Shown here: positions 1 through 7,134 of the stretch, piece after piece | Layout: each line of letters opens with the position of its first letter | How positions within the stretch are numbered: the stretch's first letter is position 1 | DNA from: an uncultured Cryomorphaceae bacterium | Lineage (GTDB): Bacteria; Bacteroidota; Bacteroidia; Flavobacteriales; Schleiferiaceae | NCBI GenBank assembly: GCA_937900215.1 | Contig: CALCFH010000324.1 | Coordinates: forward strand, 1 to 9,543 | DNA length: 9,543 nucleotides | Direction: 5' to 3' | Position numbers and translations under genes: made by a program | The notes under the pieces: model-generated | What the model was told of the DNA's origin: nothing | Database searches by the model: none | What the model saw: only the letters and a program-made list of their open reading frames with translations

Positions 1-1732
1 GTCCTTCTTCAATAGAAGATTCGGCAAAAGCAACAATGTTTCCGTAAATGGAGGTGCTCTGATTCTTTGCAATGGCGTCAGAAGGCCAATAGCGGTCCAT
101 TATTTTGAACTCATTTCTATTTTCACCTTTGCTGAGATCGCCGCTTATTACCTCCCAAGAATTCCCCCTATCATCGCTTTTAAATACCACATTTGCACAG
201 AAATACAGGCGTTTTGGGTTGTGCGGACTTATTAATAACGGGGCATCCCAATTCCATCTCCAAGCTGGAGCATTCAATGGCTCAATGGGTTTAATAGAAA
301 CTTCCTCGCCTATACTTGCATCGTGCCTCACAAGCCAACCATATTGAGCTTGAGCGTATACTATATTTTCATTGGTGGGATCTACTTGAGTTTCAAACCC
401 ATCTCCCGTGTTGGTCACTACCCAATCGCTATTTGCAATTCCGTGGGAAGACCGCGTTCTAGAGGGTCCTTTTAGTGAAAAATTATCTTGAGTTCCTCCA
501 TAGACATTATAAAACGGAAATGCGTTATCTGTGCTTACGCGGTAAAACTGGGTAATGGGCAAATTGGCAGAAAACAGCCAGTTCTCACCTCGGTCATAGG
601 TCTGATAAAATCCTCCATCACAGCCCATACGCATATGATTAGAGTTTTCAGGGTTGATCCAGAGGCAGTGATTGTCTACATGTTTGGCTCTTTCTGGAAC
701 ATTCTCAAATGACTTTCCTCCATCATAGCTAACCTGACACCACGTATCTAAAGAATAAAGGGTGTTTAATTCGGTTGGATGGGCTACCAATTCAGCATAA
801 TAATTACCCGATGTTGAGTGATCACTTTGCTTATGCCAAGAAGCACCTCGGTCTTTACTTTTATAGGTTCCATGTCCTTCAATCAATAAGAATAAGACAT
901 CGGTATTAACAGGGCTTATCGCGAGACTCAGCCTTCCCGCATCACCGGATGGAAGACCGTTACTTACTTTATCCCATGTTTTACCATAATCTACCGACTT
1001 ATACAGTACCGATTCCGGACCTCCACCCAAATAGGTGAAAACATGTCTAGCCCTTTGATGTGCTGTGGCAAAAATGAGTCCTTTTTGAGTAGGATGGAGA
1101 TGTACCTCGTTGAATCCTGTATGTATTCCTGCGTCAAGTAACTTTTCCCATGTTTCACCAGAATCATCAGACCTATATAATCCTCTATCACCACCTGATG
1201 ACCATAACGGACCATAGGCAGCGGCATAGACTCGGTCTTTTTTATCGGAATCAAAGGCAATCATACCTATGTGTTCGGAGGTCTTTAGACCCATGTTTTT
1301 CCACGATTTACCTCCGTCCAAAGAGCGGTAAATCCCGTCGCCATATCCTACGCTTCGCTGATTGTTGTTTTCGCCTGAACCCACCCATATTTCATTTGGA
1401 TTATGCGGATTGATTGCGATACATCCGGTTGAGAAGCTAGCTTGAGAGTCGAATAGGGGTTCCCAACTTACCGCATTGTTTTTGGTTTCCCAAACACCAC
1501 CAGAGGCGACGGCGATATAGAAATGATCTGAATTTCTGGGATCTACCGCCATGTCAGCAATTCTACCGGAAGTGAGTGCGGGCCCGATATTTCTTAGGGT
1601 GAATGCATCAAGACTGAGATTTTCAGCTTTAGTTGAGCTAGATGAATCTTCTTTTTTCTTTGATTTTTTCTTTTGAGCCGCTAAAGGCAGAACGATTAAA
1701 ACGGCCAATAACAAGCCAATAATTTTCTTCAT
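1..1732 (-). CDS. Secreted BNR/Asp-box beta-propeller protein (Vps10/sortilin-like repeat family), 3' end outside window
   Basis: An uninterrupted minus-strand frame of 577 codons starts at the ATG at 1732-1730 and runs off the left edge, so the C-terminus is missing. Residues 1-19 form a signal peptide (KK, hydrophobic core, likely cut after LAA), followed by a lysine-rich linker (21-28). The mature start reads LRNIGPALTSGRIADMAVDP (47-65), the usual opening of a Bacteroidota family annotated as glycosyl hydrolase, VPS10 or WD40/YVTN/BNR-like protein. Seven Asp-box-like motifs (S/T-x-D-x-G-x-x-W/F) begin near residues 137, 188, 246, 292, 335, 378 and 519. GGTQDN (412-417) is also typical. 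Asp boxes sit on turns between propeller blades and are not catalytic, so no substrate can be named. Family members are usually about 1000 residues, so roughly half is probably visible. A periplasmic or surface location is inferred from the signal peptide. Whether a type IX secretion C-terminal domain exists cannot be seen. The family call is firm; the molecular function is unknown. Confidence 0.9.
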   Translation of the reverse strand, partial: MKKIIGLLLAVLIVLPLAAQKKKSKKKEDSSSSTKAENLSLDAFTLRNIGPALTSGRIADMAVDPRNSDHFYIAVASGGVWETKNNAVSWEPLFDSQASFSTGCIAINPHNPNEIWVGSGENNNQRSVGYGDGIYRSLDGGKSWKNMGLKTSEHIGMIAFDSDKKDRVYAAAYGPLWSSGGDRGLYRSDDSGETWEKLLDAGIHTGFNEVHLHPTQKGLIFATAHQRARHVFTYLGGGPESVLYKSVDYGKTWDKVSNGLPSGDAGRLSLAISPVNTDVLFLLIEGHGTYKSKDRGASWHKQSDHSTSGNYYAELVAHPTELNTLYSLDTWCQVSYDGGKSFENVPERAKHVDNHCLWINPENSNHMRMGCDGGFYQTYDRGENWLFSANLPITQFYRVSTDNAFPFYNVYGGTQDNFSLKGPSRTRSSHGIANSDWVVTNTGDGFETQVDPTNENIVYAQAQYGWLVRHDASIGEEVSIKPIEPLNAPAWRWNWDAPLLISPHNPKRLYFCANVVFKSDDRGNSWEVISGDLSKGENRNEFKIMDRYWPSDAIAKNQSTSIYGNIVAFAESSIEEG

Positions 1733-1748
1733 CAGGAATGAATTCAGT

Positions 1749-1784
1749 TGTAATTCGGAAAATTACAGAGAATCCATGAGGCAA
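1749..1784 (-). promoter_or_regulatory. Candidate promoter and inverted repeat upstream of the BNR-repeat gene
   Basis: Read on the minus strand, TAATTTTC (1765-1758) matches the Bacteroidota -7 box TAnnTTTG except for the last base. A TTG (1784-1782) lies 16 bases upstream, a short spacing for the -33 element. A perfect 7-bp inverted repeat TGTAATT/AATTACA (1749-1755 and 1761-1767, 5-base loop) overlaps the -7 box and could be an operator or a 5'-leader hairpin. The 112-base gap to the upstream barrel gene makes an independent promoter plausible, but the match is imperfect. Confidence 0.3.
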
Positions 1785-1844
1785 TCATATATAAATGAAG
1801 ACTTTTAGAAAACTCTACAAAATGTTGGTGAGAATAGACATTAA

Positions 1845-3284
1845 TTAAAGCACCAATTGAATTCCGGCCATAAACATTCCGTCAGTACTGCTAATTTCTG
1901 CTGGTGGAGTGTATTGAATATCATAGGGTTGGTAGAGTTCTGAAAAGCGAGTAGTTCTCCAGGCCAAATCAACCACACAGTATTTGAATTGATAGCCTAA
2001 ACCGATAGACCAAGTTCGAGATTCAGAAAGATTGTCTTTTAAACCGTCTACAAACGGACTGCTTTGAATGCGATATCCCGCTCTGAAAGAAGCGCCGTTG
2101 TAGCGATATTCACCACCAAGTCGAATATCATGTGTCCAAGTGAGAGTTGCATCCATTTCACGGTCTACGTCTTCGAGTGAAACAAAACTGGATTTAATAG
2201 CGTTTCTGCTTAAATCTGAAGCATGATAGTCTACACTGAGAATAGCAGATTTGGCAAGAACAAAAGCTGTACCTAGGCTAAATTGTTGGGCAGTACGAAG
2301 AGAATAAGTAAGGTTATCATTGAAGAATAAAATAGGCCCGGCAGAGGATCCATCGCGGAATTGAGAGTTTAGTATGGTTTCAAATTGAGCCTCTGCAGCA
2401 TACCAAGTAGGAGAAGTATAACTTCCACCTAAGCGCAACCAATAGGCTGGTCTATAAATGAAACCCAGTTTTAGATTTATACCGGTGGCAGAAAGATTGT
2501 ATGAATTACCCAGGGAAAAATCCTCCACATCGCTAAATTGATCAAAGCCTGATTCTCCGTAGGTTGAGCTTTCACTATAGGTTAGAAAAGGAATGCCAAT
2601 GGAAGCGCCATAAAAGAAGGTATGCTTAAAACTTCCGCTAGCGGCAATTTCCATCTGAGTTCTATTTCCGCTGCTTATTATTTGATCTAAATGGTTTGTA
2701 TTGAGTCCTGTTGCGAAAGAAGTGTAGTTGTTCAAAGAATCTGCAACATCGGTTAAGAATCCTTCCCAAGCCATTCTTTCATACAACAATCCATTCGAAA
2801 GTAGATCGTCGGGGTCAATGCCGTTCGAATTGGCAATCCATTGATCAATTATAGAAAAATTGGGGTTTTGTCCTTTGACGGTCCATTCTTTATCAAAACG
2901 GGCCATTTGTCTGAAGGTGAATCCAAAGTGAAATCGATAATCGGAATTTTCAGGATAGGGAATTTCTTTTACCAATCCACCCACTCCAAGCACCGCGTCA
3001 GTAATGGCTTCTCTACTTTTTGTATTAAAGTAGTTTGCTGAATTGGAACGAGTTCTAAACCCAAAGCTGATTTCGGCCACATTCTGCCTAAAAACTGATA
3101 ATCCCGCAGGGTTATCAGTAATGCCTGACAAGTCATTTCCTAAAGCGGTAAATGCACCGGCCATAGATATATATCTCGGACTGCCCAGTAAGTCAGATTG
3201 GTTGAATAGCAATGCTTCTTGCAGATTTTGAGCCGATGAAAAAAAGGGCAAAAAGCAGCAAAAGAATCTAAAAGACTTAAGCAT
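1845..3284 (-). CDS. Outer-membrane beta-barrel protein, OmpP1/FadL-like
   Basis: This 479-residue protein has a signal peptide (about residues 1-18, aromatic-rich core with two Cys, ending FFSSAQ). The conserved N-terminal segment after it reads GSPRYISMAGAFTALGNDLS and then DNPAGL (35-62). That pattern of small residues followed by NPAGL is the hallmark of OmpP1/FadL/TodX-type transport barrels in Bacteroidota. The remainder alternates polar and hydrophobic residues in strand-sized stretches (for example 225-234 and many segments after 265) and ends in a strand-like MFMAGIQLVL. About 480 residues fits a 14-strand FadL-type barrel. FadL proteins move hydrophobic compounds across the outer membrane; the ligand here is unknown. 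The start codon overlaps the stop of the upstream lipoprotein gene (TAATG, one shared base), so the two are probably translationally coupled and may act together. The barrel call is confident; transport activity is inferred from the family only. Confidence 0.85.
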   Translation of the reverse strand: MLKSFRFFCCFLPFFSSAQNLQEALLFNQSDLLGSPRYISMAGAFTALGNDLSGITDNPAGLSVFRQNVAEISFGFRTRSNSANYFNTKSREAITDAVLGVGGLVKEIPYPENSDYRFHFGFTFRQMARFDKEWTVKGQNPNFSIIDQWIANSNGIDPDDLLSNGLLYERMAWEGFLTDVADSLNNYTSFATGLNTNHLDQIISSGNRTQMEIAASGSFKHTFFYGASIGIPFLTYSESSTYGESGFDQFSDVEDFSLGNSYNLSATGINLKLGFIYRPAYWLRLGGSYTSPTWYAAEAQFETILNSQFRDGSSAGPILFFNDNLTYSLRTAQQFSLGTAFVLAKSAILSVDYHASDLSRNAIKSSFVSLEDVDREMDATLTWTHDIRLGGEYRYNGASFRAGYRIQSSPFVDGLKDNLSESRTWSIGLGYQFKYCVVDLAWRTTRFSELYQPYDIQYTPPAEISSTDGMFMAGIQLVL

Positions 3285-4444
3285 TATCGAGACCTTTTGG
3301 CCGGAGTTGAAGGGGTGCGAGATGGTCTAGTTGAAGATCCCCTTCCATCGCTACTGGGAGCAGGGGCGGTGCTAGGCTGTCTGCTTCTTCCGCCAGAACC
3401 TTCACTTCTGCCACCTCCATTTGATCCTCCATCTAGGCCATTTTGAACACTAGAACGAATTTTATTCCATGCACCACTGCTATTGCCCTCTGAAGATCTC
3501 CTCTTATTTAAATCTTGAATACGCACCCCCTTGCTCCTCGATTCTGCTGTATTACTTCGGTTGTTCACCTCCCGTGGTATATAAAAGCGTTGATTTCTGT
3601 TTGAGCCAACTGCACTTCCTTCTGAAGAAGGCCTAGACGTGGCAGCTCTATTAGGGCGCACTTCTCTTGAGATTCGTTCGCGAACTAGGCTTGGTCTTGA
3701 AACAGAATTGGATCTTCCAGAAGTAGAATTGCTTGAAGAAACGGTACGTCCTGTACGCCGATTTTCATTTGCAACTACAGCTTTGCGAATTTCTGACGAG
3801 GGCCTTCCATTTTGTGCATTTCTACTTCCTGAACTGGCTGTCGAAGTTCTGCCTTTTGATGGTCGGGCAATATTCACTCTTCTAGGGTTAACACTCTGAT
3901 CGCCAAAGTAGGATGCGAATAAAATTCCGTTGTAAAAGCCTTGATTGTATCCATTCCAACCCCAAGGGTTGTATCCAAATCCTGGCATTCCAAATCCTCC
4001 TGCCATGGGATAATACCCTGAACCCCAGTAAGGATTATAGAAAGGATCATAAAAAGGATCGTAAAAAGAACCGCATCCGAAACCCATATTCCATCCAAAG
4101 TTTGAATTCCATCCCATATTAAAACCGGAATTTGGCATAAAGCCAAAATTTTGATTCCAACCAGAGTTGTATCCATAATTCGAAGAATAGTTGGATTGGT
4201 CTGGATTGGATTGGGAATCGTTTGGATCGAAGTAATCAAACTCCTCCTGCTGCGAATTGTATTCAGGATCTTCGTTGATTTTACGGGCCAAATCCACCAC
4301 TTCCATCATGTCTGGGTCGTAATAAATACCGTCATCTGTGAGGTTGGCAGTGAGGTTGTTAGAAGTACTACAACTCGTAATTAGCATTAGAGAACCAATA
4401 GTAATAAGAGCTGCAAATTTTAGGGTAGAAATGGATGCCTTCAT
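3284..4444 (-). CDS. Low-complexity lipoprotein with Gly/Asn/aromatic-rich and basic Ser/Arg-rich halves
   Basis: This 386-residue protein has a lipoprotein signal: hydrophobic residues 9-22 followed by the lipobox ITSC with lipidation Cys25. Residues 36-75 are acidic (DDG, DPDMMEVVDLA, EEFDYFDPND). Residues 80-180 are rich in Asn, Gly, Phe, Tyr and Trp, with repeated GWN, NFG and NMG and a tandem FYDP/FYDP/FYNP (127-138). From 186 to the end it is strongly basic and disordered-looking, dominated by Ser, Arg, Gly and Asn, with a final SRxPST-type tail. No catalytic domain is recognisable. Membrane anchoring by lipidation is well supported; the membrane face is not determinable. It is the first gene of a two-gene unit with the OmpP1/FadL-like barrel and diverges from proS. 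Similar proteins in Bacteroidota are usually annotated as hypothetical. A structural role at the envelope, such as binding peptidoglycan, polysaccharide or the partner barrel, is speculation. Confidence 0.8.
   Translation of the reverse strand: MKASISTLKFAALITIGSLMLITSCSTSNNLTANLTDDGIYYDPDMMEVVDLARKINEDPEYNSQQEEFDYFDPNDSQSNPDQSNYSSNYGYNSGWNQNFGFMPNSGFNMGWNSNFGWNMGFGCGSFYDPFYDPFYNPYWGSGYYPMAGGFGMPGFGYNPWGWNGYNQGFYNGILFASYFGDQSVNPRRVNIARPSKGRTSTASSGSRNAQNGRPSSEIRKAVVANENRRTGRTVSSSNSTSGRSNSVSRPSLVRERISREVRPNRAATSRPSSEGSAVGSNRNQRFYIPREVNNRSNTAESRSKGVRIQDLNKRRSSEGNSSGAWNKIRSSVQNGLDGGSNGGGRSEGSGGRSRQPSTAPAPSSDGRGSSTRPSRTPSTPAKRSR
4031..4066 (-). repeat. Three 12-bp tandem repeats inside the lipoprotein gene
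   Basis: Three contiguous 12-base units (AGGATTATAGAA, AGGATCATAAAA, AGGATCGTAAAA on the plus strand) encode FYNP, FYDP and FYDP on the minus strand, residues 127-138 of the lipoprotein. The units differ by a few substitutions and keep the frame, as expected of an old in-frame tandem duplication. Unit number could vary between strains by slippage. Confidence 0.75.
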
Positions 4445-4447
4445 TGT

Positions 4448-4461
4448 GTAAGTTTGCTTAC
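4448..4461 (+). promoter_or_regulatory. Candidate proS -7 promoter box inside a small palindrome
   Basis: TAAGTTTG (4449-4456) matches the Bacteroidota -7 consensus TAnnTTTG exactly and lies 37 bases before the proS ATG, giving a short leader. The same bases form the inverted repeat GTAAG-TTTG-CTTAC (4448-4461), so a dimeric repressor or an RNA hairpin could act here. No good -33 TTTG is visible at normal spacing; that region lies within the start of the divergent lipoprotein gene. Confidence 0.45.
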
Positions 4462-4471
4462 CGTTAATTTA

Positions 4472-4501
4472 CAAAAACTATTCCATAGTATTCATGGCAA
4501 A
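4472..4501 (-). promoter_or_regulatory. Candidate promoter of the lipoprotein/barrel gene pair
   Basis: On the minus strand TTTG (4501-4498) is followed after 17 bases by TAGTTTTTG (4480-4472). This resembles TTTG-N19-TAnnTTTG but has one extra base or a mismatch at the end of the -7 box. It would place transcription start about 20 bases before the lipoprotein ATG. The -33 element lies inside the first codons of divergent proS, so the two transcription units would compete for this short region. Confidence 0.35.
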
Positions 4502-5966
4502 AGTATTGACTCCGAGAGAAGAGGATTATTCTAAATGGTATAACGATTTAGTTGTTAAAGCTGATTTAGCTGAGAACTCAGCAGTGCGTGGTTGTATGGT
4601 TATAAAACCTTCTGGATATGCCATTTGGGAGGCAATGCAAGCAGATCTCGATAGGCGCTTTAAAGAAACGGGTCATATGAATGCCTATTTCCCACTTTTT
4701 ATTCCAAAATCATACTTTAGTAAAGAGGCCAATCATGTAGAAGGATTTGCCAAAGAATGTGCTGTAGTAACGCACTATAGACTGAAAAATGATCCAAACG
4801 GAAAGGGCGTTATAGTAGACGAGGATGCCAAATTGGAAGAAGAACTCATCGTTCGCCCTACTTCTGAAACCATAATCTGGGACACGTATAAAAACTGGAT
4901 TCAGTCTTATCGCGACTTACCCATATTGATCAATCAATGGGCTAATGTGGTTCGTTGGGAAATGAGAACGAGATTGTTTTTAAGAACCACAGAGTTTTTG
5001 TGGCAAGAAGGTCATACCGCTCATGCAACACAAGAAGAGGCTGTTCAAGAGGCAGAGCAAATGCTGCATGTCTATGCTGATTTTGCCGAAGAAGTTATGG
5101 CTATGCCCGTTATAAAAGGTGTTAAAACTGCCAATGAACGCTTTGCAGGTGCTTTAGAAACCTATTGTATTGAGGCAATGATGCAAGATGGTAAAGCTTT
5201 ACAGGCGGGAACCTCTCATTTTTTGGGTCAAAATTTTGCCAAAGCTTTTGACGTGAAATATCAAAGCAAAGAGGGCAAGGTGGAATATGTTTGGGCCACC
5301 TCCTGGGGGGTGAGTACTCGATTGATGGGTGCTTTAATTATGACCCATTCAGATAATAATGGCCTTGTACTTCCACCTAGATTGGCACCAACTCAAGTGG
5401 TGATTATTCCCATTTATAAGGGCATGGAAGAGTTGGAGAAAGTGAGTGTTGTGGCCAACGAAATTCTTTCAAAACTCAAGGCTTTAGGCATCAGGGTGAA
5501 GTATGACGATAGAGATACGCAAAAGCCTGGTTGGAAGTTCAATGAATATGAACTTAAAGGAGTACCTATTCGGTTGGCTATTGGAATGAGAGACTTAGAC
5601 AAGGGTTTGGTTGAATTGGCAAGAAGAGATACTTTATCAAAAGAACTGGTTGAAACAGAAAAGGTGGTGGATCAAATACCTGGACTGCTTGTTGAAATTC
5701 AAAATACCCTCTACTCTAAGGCTTTAAAAAGATTAAATGAAGGTACAGTAGATGTGAATAGTTGGGAGGAGTTTTTGGTTGAAGTAGAACTGGGTAAATT
5801 TATGATGGCCCATTGGGATGGAAGTTCAGAGACCGAAGAGGCCATTAAGAATGCCACTAAAGCCACTATTCGCTGCATTCCATTGGATTCTGTAGAGGAG
5901 GATGGAAAATGCGTTTTTAGCGGAAAACCTTCAAATAAGAGAGTGCTCTTCGCACGTGCTTATTAA
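4494..5966 (+). CDS. proS: Prolyl-tRNA synthetase, type 3 (archaeal/eukaryote-like)
   Basis: This is the cytoplasmic enzyme that activates proline with ATP and charges tRNA-Pro. The 490-residue length is right for type 3 ProRS, which lacks the large editing insertion of the E. coli type. Class II landmarks are present: RPTSE (121-125) in the proline-binding loop; motif 2 spanning RWEMRTR, FLRTTEFLWQEGHTAH (154-177); and motif 3 GVSTRLMGALIMTHSDNNG (272-290) followed by LVLPPRLAPTQVVIIPI. The anticodon-binding domain covers about 298-400 (DDRDTQKPGWKFNEYELKGVP). The C-terminal domain ends in FARAY; in the Thermus type 3 enzyme the terminal Tyr reaches towards the active site. Only Cys461 and Cys473 occur where related enzymes carry four zinc-binding cysteines, so zinc is probably not bound. 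The ATG at 4494 gives the normal N-terminus (TPREEDYSKWYNDLV). A further gene follows after 15 bases. Confidence 0.97.
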   Translation: MAKVLTPREEDYSKWYNDLVVKADLAENSAVRGCMVIKPSGYAIWEAMQADLDRRFKETGHMNAYFPLFIPKSYFSKEANHVEGFAKECAVVTHYRLKNDPNGKGVIVDEDAKLEEELIVRPTSETIIWDTYKNWIQSYRDLPILINQWANVVRWEMRTRLFLRTTEFLWQEGHTAHATQEEAVQEAEQMLHVYADFAEEVMAMPVIKGVKTANERFAGALETYCIEAMMQDGKALQAGTSHFLGQNFAKAFDVKYQSKEGKVEYVWATSWGVSTRLMGALIMTHSDNNGLVLPPRLAPTQVVIIPIYKGMEELEKVSVVANEILSKLKALGIRVKYDDRDTQKPGWKFNEYELKGVPIRLAIGMRDLDKGLVELARRDTLSKELVETEKVVDQIPGLLVEIQNTLYSKALKRLNEGTVDVNSWEEFLVEVELGKFMMAHWDGSSETEEAIKNATKATIRCIPLDSVEEDGKCVFSGKPSNKRVLFARAY

Positions 5967-5981
5967 ATTCATTTAAAGACC

Positions 5982-6668
5982 ATGGAAAAAACCGACTGCA
6001 ATCAAGAAATACTTCAAATCTTAGCGACCAAATCGTCTACTAAGCAACTAGTCTACAGAGAAACCATTCAAGCTTTTGAAGAGCTTAAGTCGGTATGTAA
6101 AAGCATAGCAGAGAATCTCAATAACCAGATTTGCGACATAGACAATCATGTTGTTGTAGAATTCAGCGAAAAAGGGGAGACAGAGGCGATTATCCGCTTT
6201 TCTGGAGATGCGTTGGTTTTTCATATGCATACCAATGCCTATGGGGTAGAAGATAAGCATGAGGTGAGGAAATCGTCTTACGTAAGAGACAATCCTATGA
6301 ACGCTTACTTCGGAATCATTCACGTCTACAATTTCTTGAATGATTCTTTGAAATACAATCGCATGAATGATGTTGGACAGCTCATTGCACGCATTTATGT
6401 GAATAGAGAAAGACACTTTTTTGTGGAAGGAAAAAGGCAATTTGCTTTTATTCACAACAATTTGTCAAACGATTTCCTCGATTCTTCAAAAGCAAAGCAT
6501 ATTATTGAGACAGCAATATTGTATGCTTTAGATTTTGATTTGAAGGTCCCATCCTTTCAGAATAGCTTGGAAATTAGTGTTTTCCAGATGTTGAATATCG
6601 CTCAAGAAATTCGAGTTCGCAAGGAAGGTGAACTTGGATTTAAAACTAAAGCACAATTAGGTGGATAA
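5982..6668 (+). CDS. Conserved-looking hypothetical protein downstream of proS
   Basis: This 228-residue soluble protein has no signal peptide or membrane segment, and I do not recognise a named domain. Residues 1-50 look helical. Residues 55-85 look like beta strands (HVVVEFSEKGETEAIIRFSG, then LVFHMHTN). A dense motif block at 108-160 includes NAYFGIIHVYNFLNDSLKYN, NDVGQLIARIYVN and RHFFVEGKRQFAF. The C-terminal part (170-215) looks helical again. The aromatic-rich VYNFLNDS and FFVEGKRQ segments look like those of a protein family I associate with Bacteroidota genomes, but that recollection needs a search. It starts 15 bases after the proS stop on the same strand, so co-transcription is likely. 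No intrinsic terminator follows; the next promoter (for tRNA-Glu) begins right after its stop. Function unknown; a housekeeping role is suggested only by the neighbours. Confidence 0.85.
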   Translation: MEKTDCNQEILQILATKSSTKQLVYRETIQAFEELKSVCKSIAENLNNQICDIDNHVVVEFSEKGETEAIIRFSGDALVFHMHTNAYGVEDKHEVRKSSYVRDNPMNAYFGIIHVYNFLNDSLKYNRMNDVGQLIARIYVNRERHFFVEGKRQFAFIHNNLSNDFLDSSKAKHIIETAILYALDFDLKVPSFQNSLEISVFQMLNIAQEIRVRKEGELGFKTKAQLGG

Positions 6669-6671
6669 GTG

Positions 6672-6702
6672 TTTGGATAGTTGAAAATATCCACTACATT
6701 TG
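6672..6702 (+). promoter_or_regulatory. Bacteroidota-type promoter of the tRNA-Glu/rpsT unit
   Basis: A -33 element TTTG (6672-6675) and a perfect -7 element TACATTTG (6695-6702, consensus TAnnTTTG) are separated by 19 bases, the expected spacing for the primary sigma factor of this phylum. Transcription would start about 6708-6710, some 20 bases before the mature tRNA 5' end. It begins only a few bases after the stop codon of the upstream hypothetical gene. This is the best promoter match in the window. Confidence 0.75.
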
Positions 6703-6729
6703 CGCTCCCAATTCAGTAAATGAATTGTT

Positions 6730-6801
6730 GGCCCATTCGTCTATCGGTTAGGACGCCAGATTTTCATTCTGGAAAGAGGGGTTCGATTCCCCTATGGGCT
6801 A
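6730..6801 (+). tRNA. tRNA-Glu (anticodon UUC)
   Basis: A complete 72-nt cloverleaf is visible. The acceptor stem pairs GGCCCAT (6730-6736) with ATGGGCT (6794-6800), with a G1-U72 wobble at the end. The D stem is GTCT/GGAC. The anticodon stem is CCAGA/TCTGG (6756-6760, 6768-6772) with loop TTTTCAT, giving anticodon TTC at 6763-6765. A 4-base variable loop follows. The T arm is AGGGG-TTCGATT-CCCCT (6777-6793). The discriminator is A6801. CCA is not encoded (CTT follows), so it must be added after transcription. It lies between its promoter and rpsT, 23 bases ahead of that gene, and is probably co-transcribed with it and released by tRNA processing. Confidence 0.97.
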
Positions 6802-6824
6802 CTTAAAAAATTTGAGTAAAGACT

Positions 6825-7079
6825 ATGGCAAATCATAAATCGGCATTAAAGAGAGTTCGTGCAAACGCAAAAAAGCGCGACATCAATAAGTATCAGCACA
6901 AGACAATGCGTAATGCATTGAAAGATGTGCGTACTAGCTCTGATAAAAAGCATGTTGAAGATCGTATTCCTACTGTTGTAGCCATGATAGACAAACTTGC
7001 TAAGAAGAACGTAATTCACAAGAATAAGGCAGCTAATCTTAAGTCGAGCATCGCTAGACATGTTGCTGCTCTAAGCTAA
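6825..7079 (+). CDS. rpsT: 30S ribosomal protein S20
   Basis: This 84-residue, highly basic protein begins MANHKSALKRVRANAKKRDI and ends with HKNKAANLKSSIARHVAAL. Both segments match the conserved ends of bS20, a helical protein that binds the 5' domain of 16S rRNA and helps 30S assembly. Length is normal (about 85-90). The start follows an A-rich stretch with no Shine-Dalgarno sequence, as usual in Bacteroidota. It sits 23 bases after tRNA-Glu and is followed by a strong terminator, so tRNA-Glu and rpsT probably form one transcription unit. S20 synthesis is self-regulated in E. coli; no comparable leader is evident here because the upstream space is only 23 bases. Confidence 0.97.
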   Translation: MANHKSALKRVRANAKKRDINKYQHKTMRNALKDVRTSSDKKHVEDRIPTVVAMIDKLAKKNVIHKNKAANLKSSIARHVAALS

Positions 7080-7098
7080 TTCTGTTATTTATAGTAGT

Positions 7099-7134
7099 AA
7101 AAGCCGTTCCGGATTTATCTGGAACGGCTTTTTT
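7099..7134 (+). terminator. Intrinsic terminator after rpsT
   Basis: A 12-bp perfect stem AAAAGCCGTTCC (7099-7110) / GGAACGGCTTTT (7121-7132) with a 10-base loop ends in a run of six T (7129-7134). It lies 20 bases after the rpsT stop. The A run on the 5' side could give weak termination on the other strand too, but the minus-strand gene nearby ends at 7347, more than 200 bases away. Confidence 0.95.

Noticed and set aside
991..1413. Open frames on both strands (991-1260 minus, 1150-1413 plus) inside the left-edge region
   Set aside because: They overlap the long 577-codon minus-strand frame of the BNR-repeat protein in other frames and show no protein-family features.
3639..4384. Several overlapping open frames on both strands within the lipoprotein gene
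   Set aside because: The low-complexity, biased composition of the lipoprotein gene leaves other frames open by chance. They lack the signal peptide and lipobox seen in the true frame.
6048..6455. 135-codon minus-strand frame opposite the hypothetical gene
   Set aside because: It is antisense to a better-supported gene placed 15 bases after proS, has an odd Cys/His/Ile-rich composition and no own promoter.
6846..7061. 71-codon frame antisense to rpsT
   Set aside because: It is entirely a shadow of the unambiguous S20 gene.
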